This document shows, piece by piece, positions 1 through 13,357 of a DNA stretch of 64,000 nt. Position 1 is the first letter of the stretch; each line of letters starts with the position of its first letter. The notes under the pieces are model-generated. The model was not told the DNA's origin, made no database searches, and saw only the letters and a program-made list of their open reading frames with translations. This DNA comes from Opisthorchis felineus (taxonomy: Eukaryota; Platyhelminthes; Trematoda; Opisthorchiida; Opisthorchiidae), in NCBI GenBank assembly GCA_004794785.1, contig SJOL01006426.1:509156-573155 (forward strand). Reading direction: 5' to 3'. The position numbers and the translations under genes were made by a program.

Positions 1-3000
1 AAATGAAAAAATATCGCGTCCGCAATGACAACGTATCATTTGAGCAAGGTAGTCCAATTACAGTAGGTTATGTGCATCTAATTAAACCCTCCTTAAGCGG
101 CAGAGCATTCTCTGTAGCAGCAAACTATACCACTAATACGCCAATAGACATGAAATCATTTGCCCGAACCAGGCACGTAGTTGATGCCACCGCGTATCAC
201 CCAAATGGGGGTTGCAACATTTACTCTGAACTGAATATTTTCATACTGGGAACCTCAATCTTAACATCCACATGTTTATAGCATGATCTCAGCCGTAACA
301 TTAGTCATAAGGGCAGGTATACGTTCGGGTCTGAGCAACGATCACTCATTGTCCTACGAGAAATACGAAGCCAATAGCTTGGCGTTGATTCTTGCTAGGT
401 TTGTCATAGCTGAAATGCAGACGGAGATTTTAAGATTGATGATTCATTCAACAAAAGATCTTGGATGTCGTTATTGTTATAACTTTTGGTCAATCTGTTC
501 CGGATATTGTCAACTAAAACTAAATACCCGATTTGAAGAATTTTCCTAAATTAATTATCTCGTACTACTTTACCCTTAAAGTTTTTGTGTATCGATACAA
601 AACCTCACGTTTGGACTTCAACGAACCCGCGAGAATTTCTACATTGCCCAGTAATTTTCTTCACAGATTTTAAATACGCATGCGTTTTGTAGAGAGTGTT
701 CTTCTGTTGAGCGGCGGCTGCACTCGTGACAGGTTAGTTACGTTTGTTTACACAAAATTTTAACAAAAATTTATGTCTTTGACGACAACGATCAATTTAA
801 AATGAAGGTCGTTAGAATCAGTGGAATGGGTTAGGGCAAGTAAGTGCTAAACGGAGAACCATAATCAAATGCTTGGATAAAATGTAAGTTAATTCTATTG
901 TTAAACCTCAGGGATAAAGATAAAAGATGATTAGAAATACAAGGTCTAAGCAAATATGGGTTCTGTTGGAGATCACTACACAAACCAGAAATTCTAGCAT
1001 ACAGATTTGTATTCAGTGTAAGCACAATTCATGGAACTATCAACAAACGGTCTCTGGTGTCATCCTCAGCGGACGCTCAGCAGATGAGGATTCATGCGTA
1101 TTCGTGCGGATTACTGTGTTCCGATTCTGAACCAGGAATCTGCAATATTAATTATAGACTATTCTGACTGAGATTAGTCCTTCCGCACATTGCGTGAACA
1201 TTCCGGTTTTTTTACGTGTGCCCTATGAAACCGCCCCAACACTGAAGAAATACCAGCCGCCACCGCAGCTTATGAAAGATCTCTCTTCGGATGCGAGTCT
1301 TTTGATAAATGACTCAATGGCATTGTGGTCCGACACATTTACACCGCTTTGTGGCCTGTTTCTTCCTCTATGCAACACAGAAATTTTCGTTAGAACATAA
1401 AAGATTGCAGTTCTACACCTTCAAGCCACACACGTTGATATTTTTGTCCCTTTGTGGCGGCTTTCTGCACTATGTGATGCGTAAAGGATCTGCCAATCCA
1501 TCCAGTGGACAATTTCTAGGTTTTAAATTGCACGTTCTGCATTAGATAAACGTGAATTTCCGTTTGTAACATCTAATACAGTCCACCGGCACTGTGTAGA
1601 GTATTGATCAGCGAAATAAAGTTGAATGATTTATCTGTTCACTTGTGAATGACTGATCATACAAATTGTGAGGCCACAAAACAGAATACTTGAAAACCTT
1701 CCTGTTCTGATAGTGCTTTCCAGATACCACTGTCAATGAGCCAATTAAGCACAATATGAAGATCCAAAAGCCTCCGAAGTAAACTTACGTTTGGCTGCGG
1801 ACGCTAGGTTTTGCTTTAGTTGGTGACACGTACATGAACAGCTAATAAAAACCGAATCTGTGATGCACTGTGTGATTTGTCATTGCGGAGTGCAAAATCC
1901 GGTACTTATCTGATCCTCAGTTCCACAAAAGTGTATGGAAACTGGATCAGTGAAGGTAACGAGAGGGCTAAGACGCTGTCCTCTTGAAGGTAGGAAGAAG
2001 GAAGAAAACTACGTCCAGGACAAGTTTCAGATTTCAAGGTAGCCAGTGAGCCACTCTGGTTAGCGGTGCATTATCTCAAGGGTTTTCTTGAATAATGCGT
2101 GACGTTTGCGTGCAACGCAAAGGTAAAAAATATTTGGCTGACATAACCCTTTGCACCCATAGACTAGAAAGGACAGAAGAAGTGGGATTAGCGGAGAAAG
2201 TAGGATAACAATGAGAAGCGTAGAAGCATAAGTGATGTCATAGAAAAGGAAGAACTGAATCTCGTTTCATACTTGCGTGTTTTTTGAACACCGCTGGAAA
2301 GCAGTGTTTAAAAAGCAAGCAAGTCAGACGGACATGGCGCTTGTGACATGAGGCAAGACGGATGCCAACCACGAAGAATCGAGTGAAATAATACAACTGT
2401 AGAAGCGTCTGGTATAGGTCTACCACAATCGGGCCAAATACGGAGCAGGATAGATCGGTTACCTGAAAGGTGGATGTGAATTCTCTGCGATTGTCCGTAT
2501 TTTTAAGCAAGTCTAGCAGGGCACGTAACCCTAAAAAACCGATGTTTTAATCCACTTGGTCTCAATAAAACTTCAACTACTCGCCACTTCGTGCGTTTGA
2601 CGTTTCTCGACACCTTCTCGCGGTATCCATTCGGCGTTCTCACCCCACAAGGTCCGTAAACTTAAGAGGTTAAATGTCATTTTCGTAGTGTTGTAGGCAG
2701 CAGTCAAGTGGTTTATGATTTAACGGAACCACCGGACACGCTACCTCTTTATCTCTTGCTTTTAATCTTGGTTTACTCTACGTCGCTTTTTCTTCATTCT
2801 TCCCCATCATCCTAGAAACAGGTGACGGTCTATCAAATCTATCGGTACAGCATGATCAGTGATAATACACGCACAGCGAAAAACTGTAGAAATCGACCAG
2901 CGTAATTTGTCTACAAAGTACATTCTCTGGTCTGTTTCAACGTGATCTCATCTTCAACCTAGGCTATTTTTCGCTGATCACAACGGCACTAAGCATAAAC

Positions 3001-3133
3001 ATAGAGCTAGCCGCTCTTTCTATGATTCCTCAAGACTTGCCGCCAGCCGACAAAACCTTACAGTACGACATTGAGAAAGCCCTTTCTTTTTAGCCCCTGC
3101 ACTCACAGGTTTTACTCTAATAACTGTTTGCAG
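1..3133. other. No supported gene
   Basis: The stretch has only short open frames with poor or ambiguous splice signals. Two adjoining plus-strand frames (3-281 and 283-549) are separated by a single stop and look unremarkable. I see no domain, RNA gene or mobile element that I can support. Confidence 0.5.
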
Positions 3134-3258
3134 GCACCCTTTCATCGTTTCTTCAGCCACCCACCTCGGCTTTCTCATTCGCGGGGAGCATCAGCGTCTA
3201 GTTCACTGACTGCGCAGGTCTCCAAGCGAGGATCACCGCATGTCTCCGGTGGTCCCAG
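3134..3258 (+). CDS. Candidate exon encoding a Ser/Pro/Arg-rich segment
   Basis: The acceptor TAACTGTTTGCAG ends at 3133 and a donor, CCCAG/GTTGAT, begins at 3259. The frame between starts APFHRFFSHPPRLSHSRG and continues through a Ser-rich run to SKRGSPHVSGGP. The local GC content is clearly higher than the flanks. The open frame extends upstream to 3071 and downstream to 3418, so splice limits are uncertain. Low-complexity disordered protein is possible, as is chance in a GC-rich patch. Confidence 0.28.
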
Positions 3259-4099
3259 GTTGATCGTTTATTTTCACATCGGCCACTCTGTTCCAGCCGT
3301 TGTACGCCAATCGCCAAAGATAAAGTGCCCCCCAGTACCGACCCAGCTTAATATCAGAAAATCCACTATGACTCTGTCACTCCGGATGGGTCCTCTGATA
3401 TCAGGAGCAAAAGCTTAGTTAAATAACTGTTCAGTGGTTACGTCAGTAACTGAAAGACGTTTCACTTTGATCATGATAAATACATCTTCAACACTAATAC
3501 CAATGCATTTATTTCCAAATTCTTGGGAGGCACACCAAAAATCATTACAGGCAAAAACTGATGGGCAAAGAAAACAACGAAGAATCCCAAACCAAATAAG
3601 TATGGGTATAATATGGTAACAAATTGCAAGCTCTGAAAGATTAGAATCCAAAAGACTACAGCAGGTGTGGTGTAAGCCTGTTGTGGAAAAAGATTTCAGC
3701 GTTTGGTTTCAAAGGCTACAGTTTTTTTTAAACTGCCGACGAATGACTGGATCAATGGACGGCCATATGAAAAAATAAGGACTGAAATAGAGGTAGACAA
3801 GATACGAAAATTTAAGCGCTTGTAACCCAGAAACACAGTGTACAATCAAGTTATATTGAAACGCGTTGTCAGTACTTTTGGAAACAGCCACTCATGATAG
3901 TCCTTTAGGCAAGTAAAGTGCACAAAAATATGACGAAAATCAGCTAATTTGCGGACAATCCGGACTTGTATTGCATCAGGATATCAAGGTATTTAAAGCT
4001 GAATAGTGGATTCAGCTTGCCATATAAAAAACGCAAACAAAACAAACAAAACACAAAAAACGATAACAAACACACATAAACAAAAGCGATTGGGTGCAG

Positions 4100-5900
4100 G
4101 CTTTGAATACGCTCTTATTCATTAGTGGGGATTAAGATAATGGCGTGCCGTGAGGAAAGCAAGTGTGTGGGTAAGTTACGCGAGAAAAAGTTGCGGGTGC
4201 GCCACCAAGTTAAGTATGACGGTGCCATGGCATCATTACACACTTTGGCGGCATCATGTTTGAAGCCGTTATGCTAGCAGAATGAGTCAACATGAAGGCA
4301 GTGAAGCCACTGTGAAATCGCAGACGCTTTGCGAGCCGCGTGGATGAACGACGGAAATTAGACAACTCAGGGGGCCCATGGGAGCACGTTGAGATGGAAA
4401 GTAGAAGCTGGCCAAGTTCAACGGATTCGCACAGAAGTTGAGTGAGAATGTTGCCATTAACCATGGGGACGACCAAATAATGGGCGATAGGACACTTAAA
4501 TAAACGAGACAGCTGAAGAAAAGGCGTACTTCAAATAGTCAGGGGCATCCCAAGCAGTGGCACCGTGGGCAAGGATAGCATGTGCATACATATGCAAGCG
4601 CTACCGGTTGTGGGTCCAGGGAACATTCGTATAGATGACACTGTGGCCAATCTAGATGGAAAATGATAAACGCTGGATGTATGAATAAATGAAGCACTAC
4701 AAAGAAAACAGGCGCCATCTAGCTTGGGAGATGGCGGTGGGTAGACACGGTTGCTGCGGCCCTCAAACAAGGGGGTCAGGAAGTAGTAAAGTGATAAACT
4801 TGCCGTGGTGTCAATAATGTTAACAGGTGGCCAAAAGATAACAAGCTTTAGAGGAGAGCTCAGAGTGGGACCGAGGCGACTTGCCTACTTTGGACGTATG
4901 CCATGATGAATTGCATGCAGGATCGGCGGTCACTTTATTCTAGTAGGGCTATCACAACAGGGCGAAAGTACGGGGGGTAAGGGGGCCGAACGAATAAAGT
5001 CAACGTGGGTTTCATAAAGACAGAAGCGTAAACAAAGTTGGCAACGAAGTAAGGAATTCGGTGAGTAAAAATACGCACCGACCTAGAGGTTACTCGAGCT
5101 GTCGCCTTGGCGATGACAGCATTTCTGGCCCAAAAGAGCAGCAGCAAGCAGCGATCGAGCTACCGAGTGTGCAGATGGAGTGTAACCAAGTACATGGTGA
5201 TGGAGAGTTCCATCTGAGGAGTTAGGTTTTCGAGAGGGACGTTTGTTGAAGGATGGGACTACAGCGGAATGAACAGTGATAGTAAGAGGTCAGAAAGATT
5301 GTGCGTTGATGGCACTAAAAAGGAAAGAATAAAAGTCATATTTGGGTCACTAGTGCACTATACAACGATAGCTTTCCACCGCCCGCCCAGATGACTCACG
5401 GGTAGGGCCAGGAAGGGAATCCATGAGCATGAAAATAGGGGTTTGAATGTTGAATTGTAATGGGATCCCAATATATCATCATTTACGGTACCCTAACTTT
5501 AAACTTAGTGAGGGAACTGCATGCCGTTTTTATAACGAAGTGGTATTGAGGCAATCCATTCAGTTATGATAAGAGGGTGACACGATCCATGTACAAGGGG
5601 AGCTAAGGCCGTCAAACAGAATCCCATGGCTACTGCGTGCTGTTTTCAGCAGATAAGTGACCAACTTTAGGGCCTTGCGCAATGGCTTCCTGCGACAGTC
5701 GAGACGGGCTTATTCCGAATGACGAAGGCAACCACACATTTGTAGATGTTCGGAATTAAAGACTCGCCACGGGGCCGCTCACAAAAGTGTGTGATTGTTT
5801 GTAAGGCATTCATCACCTTTTTAGTTCTTTTACATATTTTTATACCCACTGTTATCGGAGTTACGTTGCTTAGCAAACCTTGGTTTCCCTAAGATGTTCG
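4100..5900. other. GC-richer, purine-rich block, possibly an old mobile element
   Basis: By eye this block is richer in G and A on the plus strand than the DNA on either side. It carries medium-length frames on both strands, interrupted every 50-90 codons, as expected of decayed coding DNA. No reverse transcriptase, integrase or transposase motif could be read in any frame. The 3259-4099 stretch before it is plain AT-rich DNA with an A/C-rich run near 4028-4085. Confidence 0.3.
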
Positions 5901-8900
5901 AATTGATGTCCGCGGTAAAACTGCATGTGGATTTGTCTGCCTGAATTATCTAAAAGGAAGCTTCTAGCCTTAAACCGGATAAAACTGCACGGAAGCTTCC
6001 ATAAATTAATGGGCGACGTGTTCCCCTGCATTCCACATCATAAAAGTCCATCTCTCCTACGTATTTTTTTCTAAAACAGCTGTTCATATTTAAGCTTGGG
6101 AGGTGGAAGATTTAAGGTGCCGATGAAGAATAAATTAAAAATGTCGAAGTTCACGGTGTTGTCCATTTAGCCATCCAGGCCAGTTAACATAGACATTATT
6201 ACCAGATTGACTGAAGCAATACTGTACGAGATAGTAATGGTCCCTTTGTCACTGGCGCCTATCCTTGCGTGTGTGTCAGTGGAATATCCAGCGGCTTGCC
6301 CACGCCGGCCATGTCCGTGCATTACCCTATTCGTTGTGTGCTATTGATCCAAAAGTGTCATGGCTATTAGTCATGCAGCGTTACCCTCATTCATAGCAGG
6401 TTCCCAGCTAGTCATGCTCCTTCACTGTGGAACGAACTCAGACAGTTAAAGCGGATCTGAGTATTCCTGAATATGTGATATGAAAAACCAGACTAGTAAT
6501 GGGCAGCCAGAAAACTTGTTAAGATCGGAAATCATTCGGCACAAGATTTCAAGCACAGGCCCTTTAGTTTGGTGTTCAGTATAAACAGAGGTGCCTTGCT
6601 AGGCGTTAATGCATAGGCGGACTGCACAGACTTGTAGGAAGACGTATAAGAAACAAGGTAGAAGGAACAGATTGTCAGCATTTGAAAAAGTCACGTGATT
6701 CAGATCATTAGACAAACGTTTTGCTTCCGAACTCTTCGTACAAACCAAGCTTATGACATAAGCGTATTTGTTGTCGCATGGGTTTACTATGTAAGCTCTA
6801 CAATGTAGAGTTTCATTATTTTTGGGTACCAGTTTTAACGTTTTATGCTGGTGTGATTAAAATTCAGGCAACTTTTCTGCTACCTTGCGTCCATGACTTT
6901 AAAACTTCTGGCGGTGTTGATAAAATCATCATATCGTTTTCTAAATACCTTCAGCGGTTTCCTAGTGAAACCTCGTTAAAAATTGATCTTAAAAAAACGT
7001 TTGTATAGTTTTCTTGGAGGTGTTGATGGCAGTCCTTGGTGGTCAGCAGTGTAAGTTCGAAAGAAGGCAGGTAAACTGAGGTGCTTCGCAGAATCAGATG
7101 TCCACGATACTTGATCCTCACAAGTGTTGTCAGTACGCAGTAGTGCGTATTCCGCTGGTTTGCTGTTTCACCAAAAGATCACTAAATGTGTGGTTTATCA
7201 TACTGGTTGGCTTCTTGATTTCTGCGTCTTACTATTGGTTAGAAGATGACAGTTTTCTTATCCAGGAGGGTAAAATTCACCAAGTCTACAATCGTGTCCA
7301 GTACAGGTGAAGTGGGATCCTGAAAAGTTTAATCGTACATGTGCTTTTGTTCTAATTAGGGATCGTTCCGTGGTTGCAGCTGAATAGGCTGCGTGACACT
7401 TTGGTTGGGTTTCACTTTTCTGTCCTCCAGGATTATCTTTCAGATATCTCGCAAATGGTGAAGCATACCTGCTAATTTAAATAAAATGGTGAGGCGACTA
7501 AATTGAGCCTTTTTTACAGAACTGCCGATTTCATAGGGAAATGTTTACTTTACAGAGATTGTTTTCGCCAACACAGACGGCCAGAATATTAACTCACCTG
7601 ATTCCTAACTACTTGAGCTATGAATTTAAATACAGACTTCAAACCCAGTACGTACGACGTAAAAATGTCAGATTTGTGACAACGCGACTTACTCCAACAG
7701 CTTTTTGCTTGAAAGAAGTTGACCACCTACTCAGTCTTACAGTATAACTGATAGACGATTAAATTCAGAAGACCGTTCGTTATCCGGAGTCTTGTTGCTG
7801 GATAAGCTCCATCGCAGTCAAGTGCAGGAGCACGTATAGCTAAAAAAGGCGATGATATATCGATATCCTCAAAATCCATGCAATATGAATTACCTTGTGG
7901 TGCGGCGACCGATGATAGGGAGGAGGAATGTATTGACTGCTGAATCTTTCTCACTGTATACATGTTTTTGATGTTGAGGCATCTGTTTTCGATACTATAT
8001 GAGTTGAAGTGACCATAAGTTTTAACTCATTTGGAATCAACCGTCTTCGGGTTTCAGAAGATCCACTCTATCAAGAAAATGAGAGCATATGCTTGGTTGA
8101 CGGATTAGAATGTGCAATAAGATGCGAACATTATATCTAGGCATCTTTTGTGAATGTGAACAAATGTTTACAAAATTGCATATTTTCCCTAAGATTTTTT
8201 GTGATGAATAAAATGAATAAATGACAAGGATTATGAAACAAGAATTCCCGAATACATGAGAGAGCTAAATCTAGAAGTGTATATTTGGTGTTTTTATTCA
8301 GCTGCATTCAACACGCATCAAAACCGCGTGTTTCAGTCTTAGCAGGGTTTAGGAGTGGTACAAATATAACAAACTATGAACGTAACTAGTGTTCAAACTC
8401 TTGGCTAAACAGATTAAACAAATTGTCTTATTATTGTGGCTATCTAATCTCTAAAAGTAAGAAACAACGGAAGATATAAACAGCAAAGATGCAAGGTAAT
8501 CTGGCTTTGGGTATAGCCTGTGGAGACTTCCCAATAAGACCTTATTTATTCGTATGTTGTTCATTTTGAAAAATACCTTCCTTACAAGAGGGAAGCAAAT
8601 ACAGTATTTGTTAGCTTTTCATCATAAATAGGGTTGCGCTGTTGCTAATTTGTAAAAATCGCGCATCAAAATCTTGTTGACAGTCTCCCTCGAGAAAGAG
8701 AGAGAGAACATGAGGGAACAGTTTTCAGAGCAGACCACATTCAGTTGGTCTTTGAGCGTCCCTCTCGGAAAAGACTTCATTACAGACGAGTTTGAATTTG
8801 GCTTATCACTGAGATTGTGCCTCATCAAAGGAAAAGCGAAGTTAAAATCTAAAGCTAAAAAGTTAAGAGGCTGCCATATCAAGCTACTCACATGGATTGT

Positions 8901-11900
8901 GTGTTTCGTCTGGTAAACTGTGCTCTGTCACTGACAATACTAGCTAAAAGTCAAAATAAGGAGATGTAAAAAACTGGACTGACCTTAATCATTGCATTGT
9001 CCACTTTTTATGTACAGATTTTGAAGTTTGTATAGTGAAAATGCTGGTGACTGTACAGTCGCCACAATAAATGAAAATACCTGATTTTCTGTCTAAAGAG
9101 GGAAACCCCCGTCAATAAAAAACTGACTGACATTACAAAAACCTAAGTATATAGCCATCCAAAAACTAGTCAACACGCTATTTTATGTACTGTGATTATT
9201 TCGAAAGTTGTGTCTCGCGGCCTGAGAATGCCGGTGGATCGTTTGATTTTGACTATCCGCTATGCACTACGGACCACACCCACACCCACATCACCTGAAC
9301 CCTTTCAACTGCTTCGAGGATTTCATTTTTTTCTGGACAAACCTTGTTGAATTAAGTTCTTCCCTGTTCGAAATTAAGGGATGTGCAAAAGCCAGTTAAG
9401 TCCACAATGACTACCCACCATTTTTTGGTAAAGACGTAGCGTAACTGAAAACCAGTAATTTGGGGCAAAAATGGTCTCTGTTGGAGAATTGAATATCTTG
9501 TCATTATATCAAACAGCAAGTTGATCTCTTATAGAAATTTACCTTAGGGTGTTTTAAATAACTTCAGTCGGCGTATGATGGAAGTATCCGCTTTAATTGG
9601 AGCCAGAGTACTGGGCTTTTGATGTTTTTTCTATTCTGCTGGAACTCTGGCTAGCTCACCCAAAGAGGTCGATCAGGCAAGGCCTGACGATCATTCGGAG
9701 ATGCCCGCAAAGTTCCGGCTAGTAGTTAAAGACTAGACCGTTCGCCAAGTTTTCAACCACTAGCCGAGTGTTGTAAGTCAGAGATGTGCACTACTGGTTA
9801 TTCCGTATATGGGGTGGACGGCCATGCAGTCCTTCTCGGCTTTGGGGAACGTCACTAAAAAGACGAAAGTCATGTCGAAAACTTCGAAATTTCCACGTAC
9901 TACCAACAAATAAGAGTGGTCCGTTCAGCAAGTGGGCTCAGCCAGATAAATAGGGTACAGTCCCACACTATCTCCTCAAATTCACGTCACTTAAGGGAAC
10001 ACAACATATTTATTGTAATGAAACTTGACCTTATATAGAGATAAGTTTGGATGTCTACAAATAGATACTGCTGAAGTCGCGTACAAATTATCCACGCCAC
10101 CTTTTTGCCCAACTACTAAATAAACTTTGTTGACGCTCACCATTTAGTTGCTTTAAACAAACATGTTTATCCAAGTAAATAAGCAACATATTCGTACCGT
10201 GGGACAGTCTTTGGTTTAAAGATGAAATATTGCAACCGAATGTTCATAGCTCATTTAGCCAATTTATGATAAACCGATATATGGTGTGGTTGCTCTCTGA
10301 AAAAAGGCTTTAGATTAGTTGAAAAACTAATTTACCCTTGATGCAAACAGAGTGCATTAAAGTGAAACATATCCGTTTATTTTCTTCGCTCCGATCTTGC
10401 AATTTGGTGAAAGCAATATTCTTTCGAAAACGGTAGCGAACAATGTTGTTAAACAGTTTTAAATACAAAATGGCAGCTTCAAGAGACGCTTGTAATTTGA
10501 CCTTTCTAAGTAGGGCTTTATTCATATCGTTTACTAATTAATGGTTTGCCAGTAATACTTAAGACTGAAGTCACTGAGAAAGGGCATCGGAGAAGCTGCA
10601 GAATTACAGCCGCTTTGTCAGCGACAGTTGTGAAACCCTAATGGTAACGCGCAGTTAGGTCAACCGGTATTGGCCAAGCTTTCCGTGCGAAAACTGGTTT
10701 CCATGCGTCATATTCCGCAGGAGCATACTAAAGGCAATATTCCGCATGGAACGATGAGTCCAAGGTTCAGCAGTTTTGGTATTTCAACGTGTGCGTTTCC
10801 TTTGCATGATGACAAAAATCCATAATGATTATGACTGAGCATGCCGTAGTTGTGTTGGCGGTTGAGTTGTTTGCCGGGCTTGACGACTGGTTTGTGGCCA
10901 CCACTACTTTGATACATTGCAAACAATTTGGATAGTTGTAAGGCAAAAGCAGCTCGTCAACGAGAGAGATTTGTCTACTGATATGCCATAGAGGGAAGCA
11001 TCTTTACTTATTTCACAAGTGCCTTCAAAGCTATTCTCTTGCCGGATGGCTTGTTGGTAGCTGCTAAAACGCTCAGTAGCCTGGGCCATGGCTACCTGAT
11101 GAACAGGTAATAAATGTACCCGAGGCGTCAGTATAATAACATTTTCAGCCAACTTATACCGTTGTACCGCTATGTAGGCTTAAGATATATGTATTAGTGG
11201 TTTCCTATAGACCCTTTCAAAATTGATCTCATGCACAGCTGAGCGACGTCAATCACAAAAACAAGAAGCATCTCCTGTAGGTTTTTTTGTTTGGCAGACC
11301 AACGTTTTCAACTTAGTTGATTTCGAAAGTTCATAAATGAACATTTCTGGAGAACAGTGTATTTAACTTGGATGGACAAAATCCTCGAAATAAAATGCTT
11401 CAAACATCTTGTCCTTTTGCTATAACTTTAGCAAGGTGAACGAGGTGTTTGTGGGCCTTATGAGTTGAGATCAATTTACTGAAAACGAAGTTTCGGTGGA
11501 CAAATTAAACAGTCATTTTAAAGCTATCGAGTGATACAGATCACAAAAGTTGGAAAGTAGTGTCTAGAAAATAAATACTTGTGGGTATGACAGAGATATT
11601 TCAGAGTCAAAACAGAGCGTGGTGGAATAGGATGCTATAATCCAAATTTTCGATTGTCATTGGCAGGCTTTTTCAAGGATTTCTAAAATATGATTTTGAA
11701 AATCAGTTAAAAAATGCTTGGGATCGACCGAGTAACCATAATTTTAGAAGTGCTTGGTATACAATCGGTGAATCTTTTCCCAAAACTTTCTGGAACGCTA
11801 ATTATGGAAATCTTTGAAAAAGGTTGCCCACGACAACCGAAACGTCAGATAATGACATCTAATTCCACTGTGTTGCGTTTTGACTCTCAGCTTTCCATAT

Positions 11901-12400
11901 TGTACACCACATGGTGCTTAATTCCTTTAGAAATGTGCTGCAAATCCTAAACTTTGGGGATGGTGTACGCAGAACAATGTCTAGCTGTCAGATGGCTGTT
12001 AAGATCACTAACCAAATTATATTTTCCTTTTGCGGAAAAAATCTTTTCAGCAGCACGTGTTGCGTTCCACTGACTGATTCCATGGACACTGCCAATCAAC
12101 ATCTCATTTACTGCCTCCGTATACATTCCATTGGACGCTTTCCCATTCGTACATCTGCGAGTGGGTGTGCTAATAGCCTACAAGCAAATTGATGCTAATG
12201 GTTGCTTAATCAGAAAAAGTACACATTTGCGGATGACTGCCGCTTGTGACCATAGTCACGAGTGCTTTTTCTAGCATAATGACCTCTTTTGATTGGTTCA
12301 AGCGTAGTTTTCGACTGGCAAAAACAGAACGTACCGATAAAACGCGGTTAATTCCTAGTTCCAATAGCTTATCTCGTGAACTTTATTCGCCCAGTAGACG
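5901..12400. other. Mostly empty AT-rich DNA
   Basis: Apart from the possible LINE tail at 6389-6460, I support nothing here. At 8674-8916 both strands are open for about 80 codons. The plus reading is highly charged and ends at a GTAAAC, the minus reading is equally long, and neither can be preferred. Frames at 6778-7008, 7098-7310 and 7541-7747 have no convincing splice context. Confidence 0.4.
6389..6460 (+). mobile_element. Possible LINE reverse-transcriptase tail fragment
   Basis: A short frame reads SRFPASHAPSLWNELRQLKR and then TGA. The APxLWNxLPxxLR-type motif is typical of the C-terminal end of CR1/Jockey reverse transcriptases. No other part of such an element could be read around it, and the surrounding 6.2-6.5 kb is somewhat GC-richer than its neighbours. 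This is suggestive only, because 18 residues can match by chance. Confidence 0.3.
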
Positions 12401-13097
12401 ATGATTGGAGTGATGTGCAGTTTCTCTGGAGAACTCAAGTGGTTCACATGCTCAGTTTTATTGATTTGTGTGTTTCTACTTGACTATTCAACAGTTATTC
12501 ACGCGGACAAACTATGCAGACATGAAAGTCCTCGCAGAGGATTTGTTGAAACCCCGGAGTTGATGAAAAAACCATGTTGTTTACCAGAAAGCTGGAAAGC
12601 TAGTTTTATCATACACAGCGTTTTGGGCCGCAAACGCATAAGCAGAGTAGATCATGGAGTGTTTCGAGTGCGGCGCAGTTCAAATGGTTCTGTGGAACAA
12701 GCGTTGTTAGTGATTGGAAAATCAGTCAGTTCACCGGAATTCTGTCATTTGGGACTCTCCAACACTTCTGAAATTTCCAGGTCTCTTTGCCCGAAGGACA
12801 AAGTTTATTGTCTGCACGCTCCATTTTTCGGTGAGCCGCGATGTTTGACCGAAGCAAACGGATACAAGCTTAGGTCATCTAAGAAAACCGAGGGTATTCG
12901 AGAAGTGAGACAAATGTGGTTCATCGACAAAACCAATCGTTTGCATGGGAATATTCAGAGACAAATTTACCACGTTTCACGCAAATACGGACTTTGCAGA
13001 CTACTGGATTACCATGTGCAGTGGGGCTATTATGCACTGCCTTGGCGCTCCTGTCGGTTGTTTGTACAAAAAGAGCAACGCTACACTCCGGTTCCAG
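12401..13097 (+). CDS. Secreted cysteine-rich protein, exon 1 (unknown family)
   Basis: This is the longest uninterrupted frame in the window (232 codons to the proposed donor), and it starts with ATG. An N-terminal hydrophobic segment at about residues 14-36 (core SVLLICVFLL, then a likely cut after VIHA) looks like a signal peptide. The mature part is rich in Cys (KLC, KPCC, EFCHL, SLCPK, VYCL, PRCL, GLCRL, RSCRL) and basic residues, includes N-T-S and N-G-S glycosylation sequons, and has no further membrane segment, so it is probably extracellular and disulphide-bonded. I do not recognise the family; the Cys spacing is loosely reminiscent of Wnt-type N-termini but lacks their other signatures. 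At 13098 a donor (CCAG/GTACCT) precedes a frame end at 13153, and splicing to the next segment preserves frame and Cys richness. A second ATG (codon 5) is an alternative start. Confidence 0.7.
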
Positions 13098-13166
13098 GTA
13101 CCTTTAAACTTAATTTTGAGCACAACATTACAGATAATTTGTTATTCTGTTAATATTATTATGCAG

Positions 13167-13357
13167 TGTTTACAGGTGTTACAGTCAGCTTGAGCTGCAG
13201 CTCCAGCAATTGTGCAATAACATGGACTCTGTATGATCACATCTTTCAGTGCACAAGCCAAATTTTCAGAAATTCTTACCAAATACGGAGGACTAACTTG
13301 CTTTGTTTGCATGCTCCTCTACGCAACGAGGATGTGAATAAATTTGGTGAAAATTAA
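13167..13357 (+). CDS. Secreted cysteine-rich protein, probable exon 2 (3' end)
   Basis: Joining donor 13098 to the acceptor ending at 13166 (ATTATTATGCAG) removes a 69-base intron and keeps the exon 1 frame open to the TAA at 13355-13357. An alternative acceptor ending at 13175 (TTTACAG) is nine bases later and also stays in frame. The added 60 or so residues carry more Cys (VSLSC, SNC, FQC, LLC), consistent with exon 1. The first segment (G-V-T-V-S-L-S-C with a later W) superficially resembles an immunoglobulin-like strand, but it is too short to claim a domain. The predicted whole protein is about 292-295 residues. The intron is short, as is common near the 5' ends of fluke genes. An unspliced form would instead stop at 13153 after a less Cys-rich tail. 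Confidence 0.5.

Noticed and set aside
8622..8916. Opposing 80-90 codon frames on both strands
   Set aside because: Neither strand has decisive splice sites or a domain, so no gene is called.
12916..13193. Two alternative plus-strand frames inside the secreted-protein gene
   Set aside because: They overlap the longer frame that has the signal peptide and Cys pattern and show no independent support.
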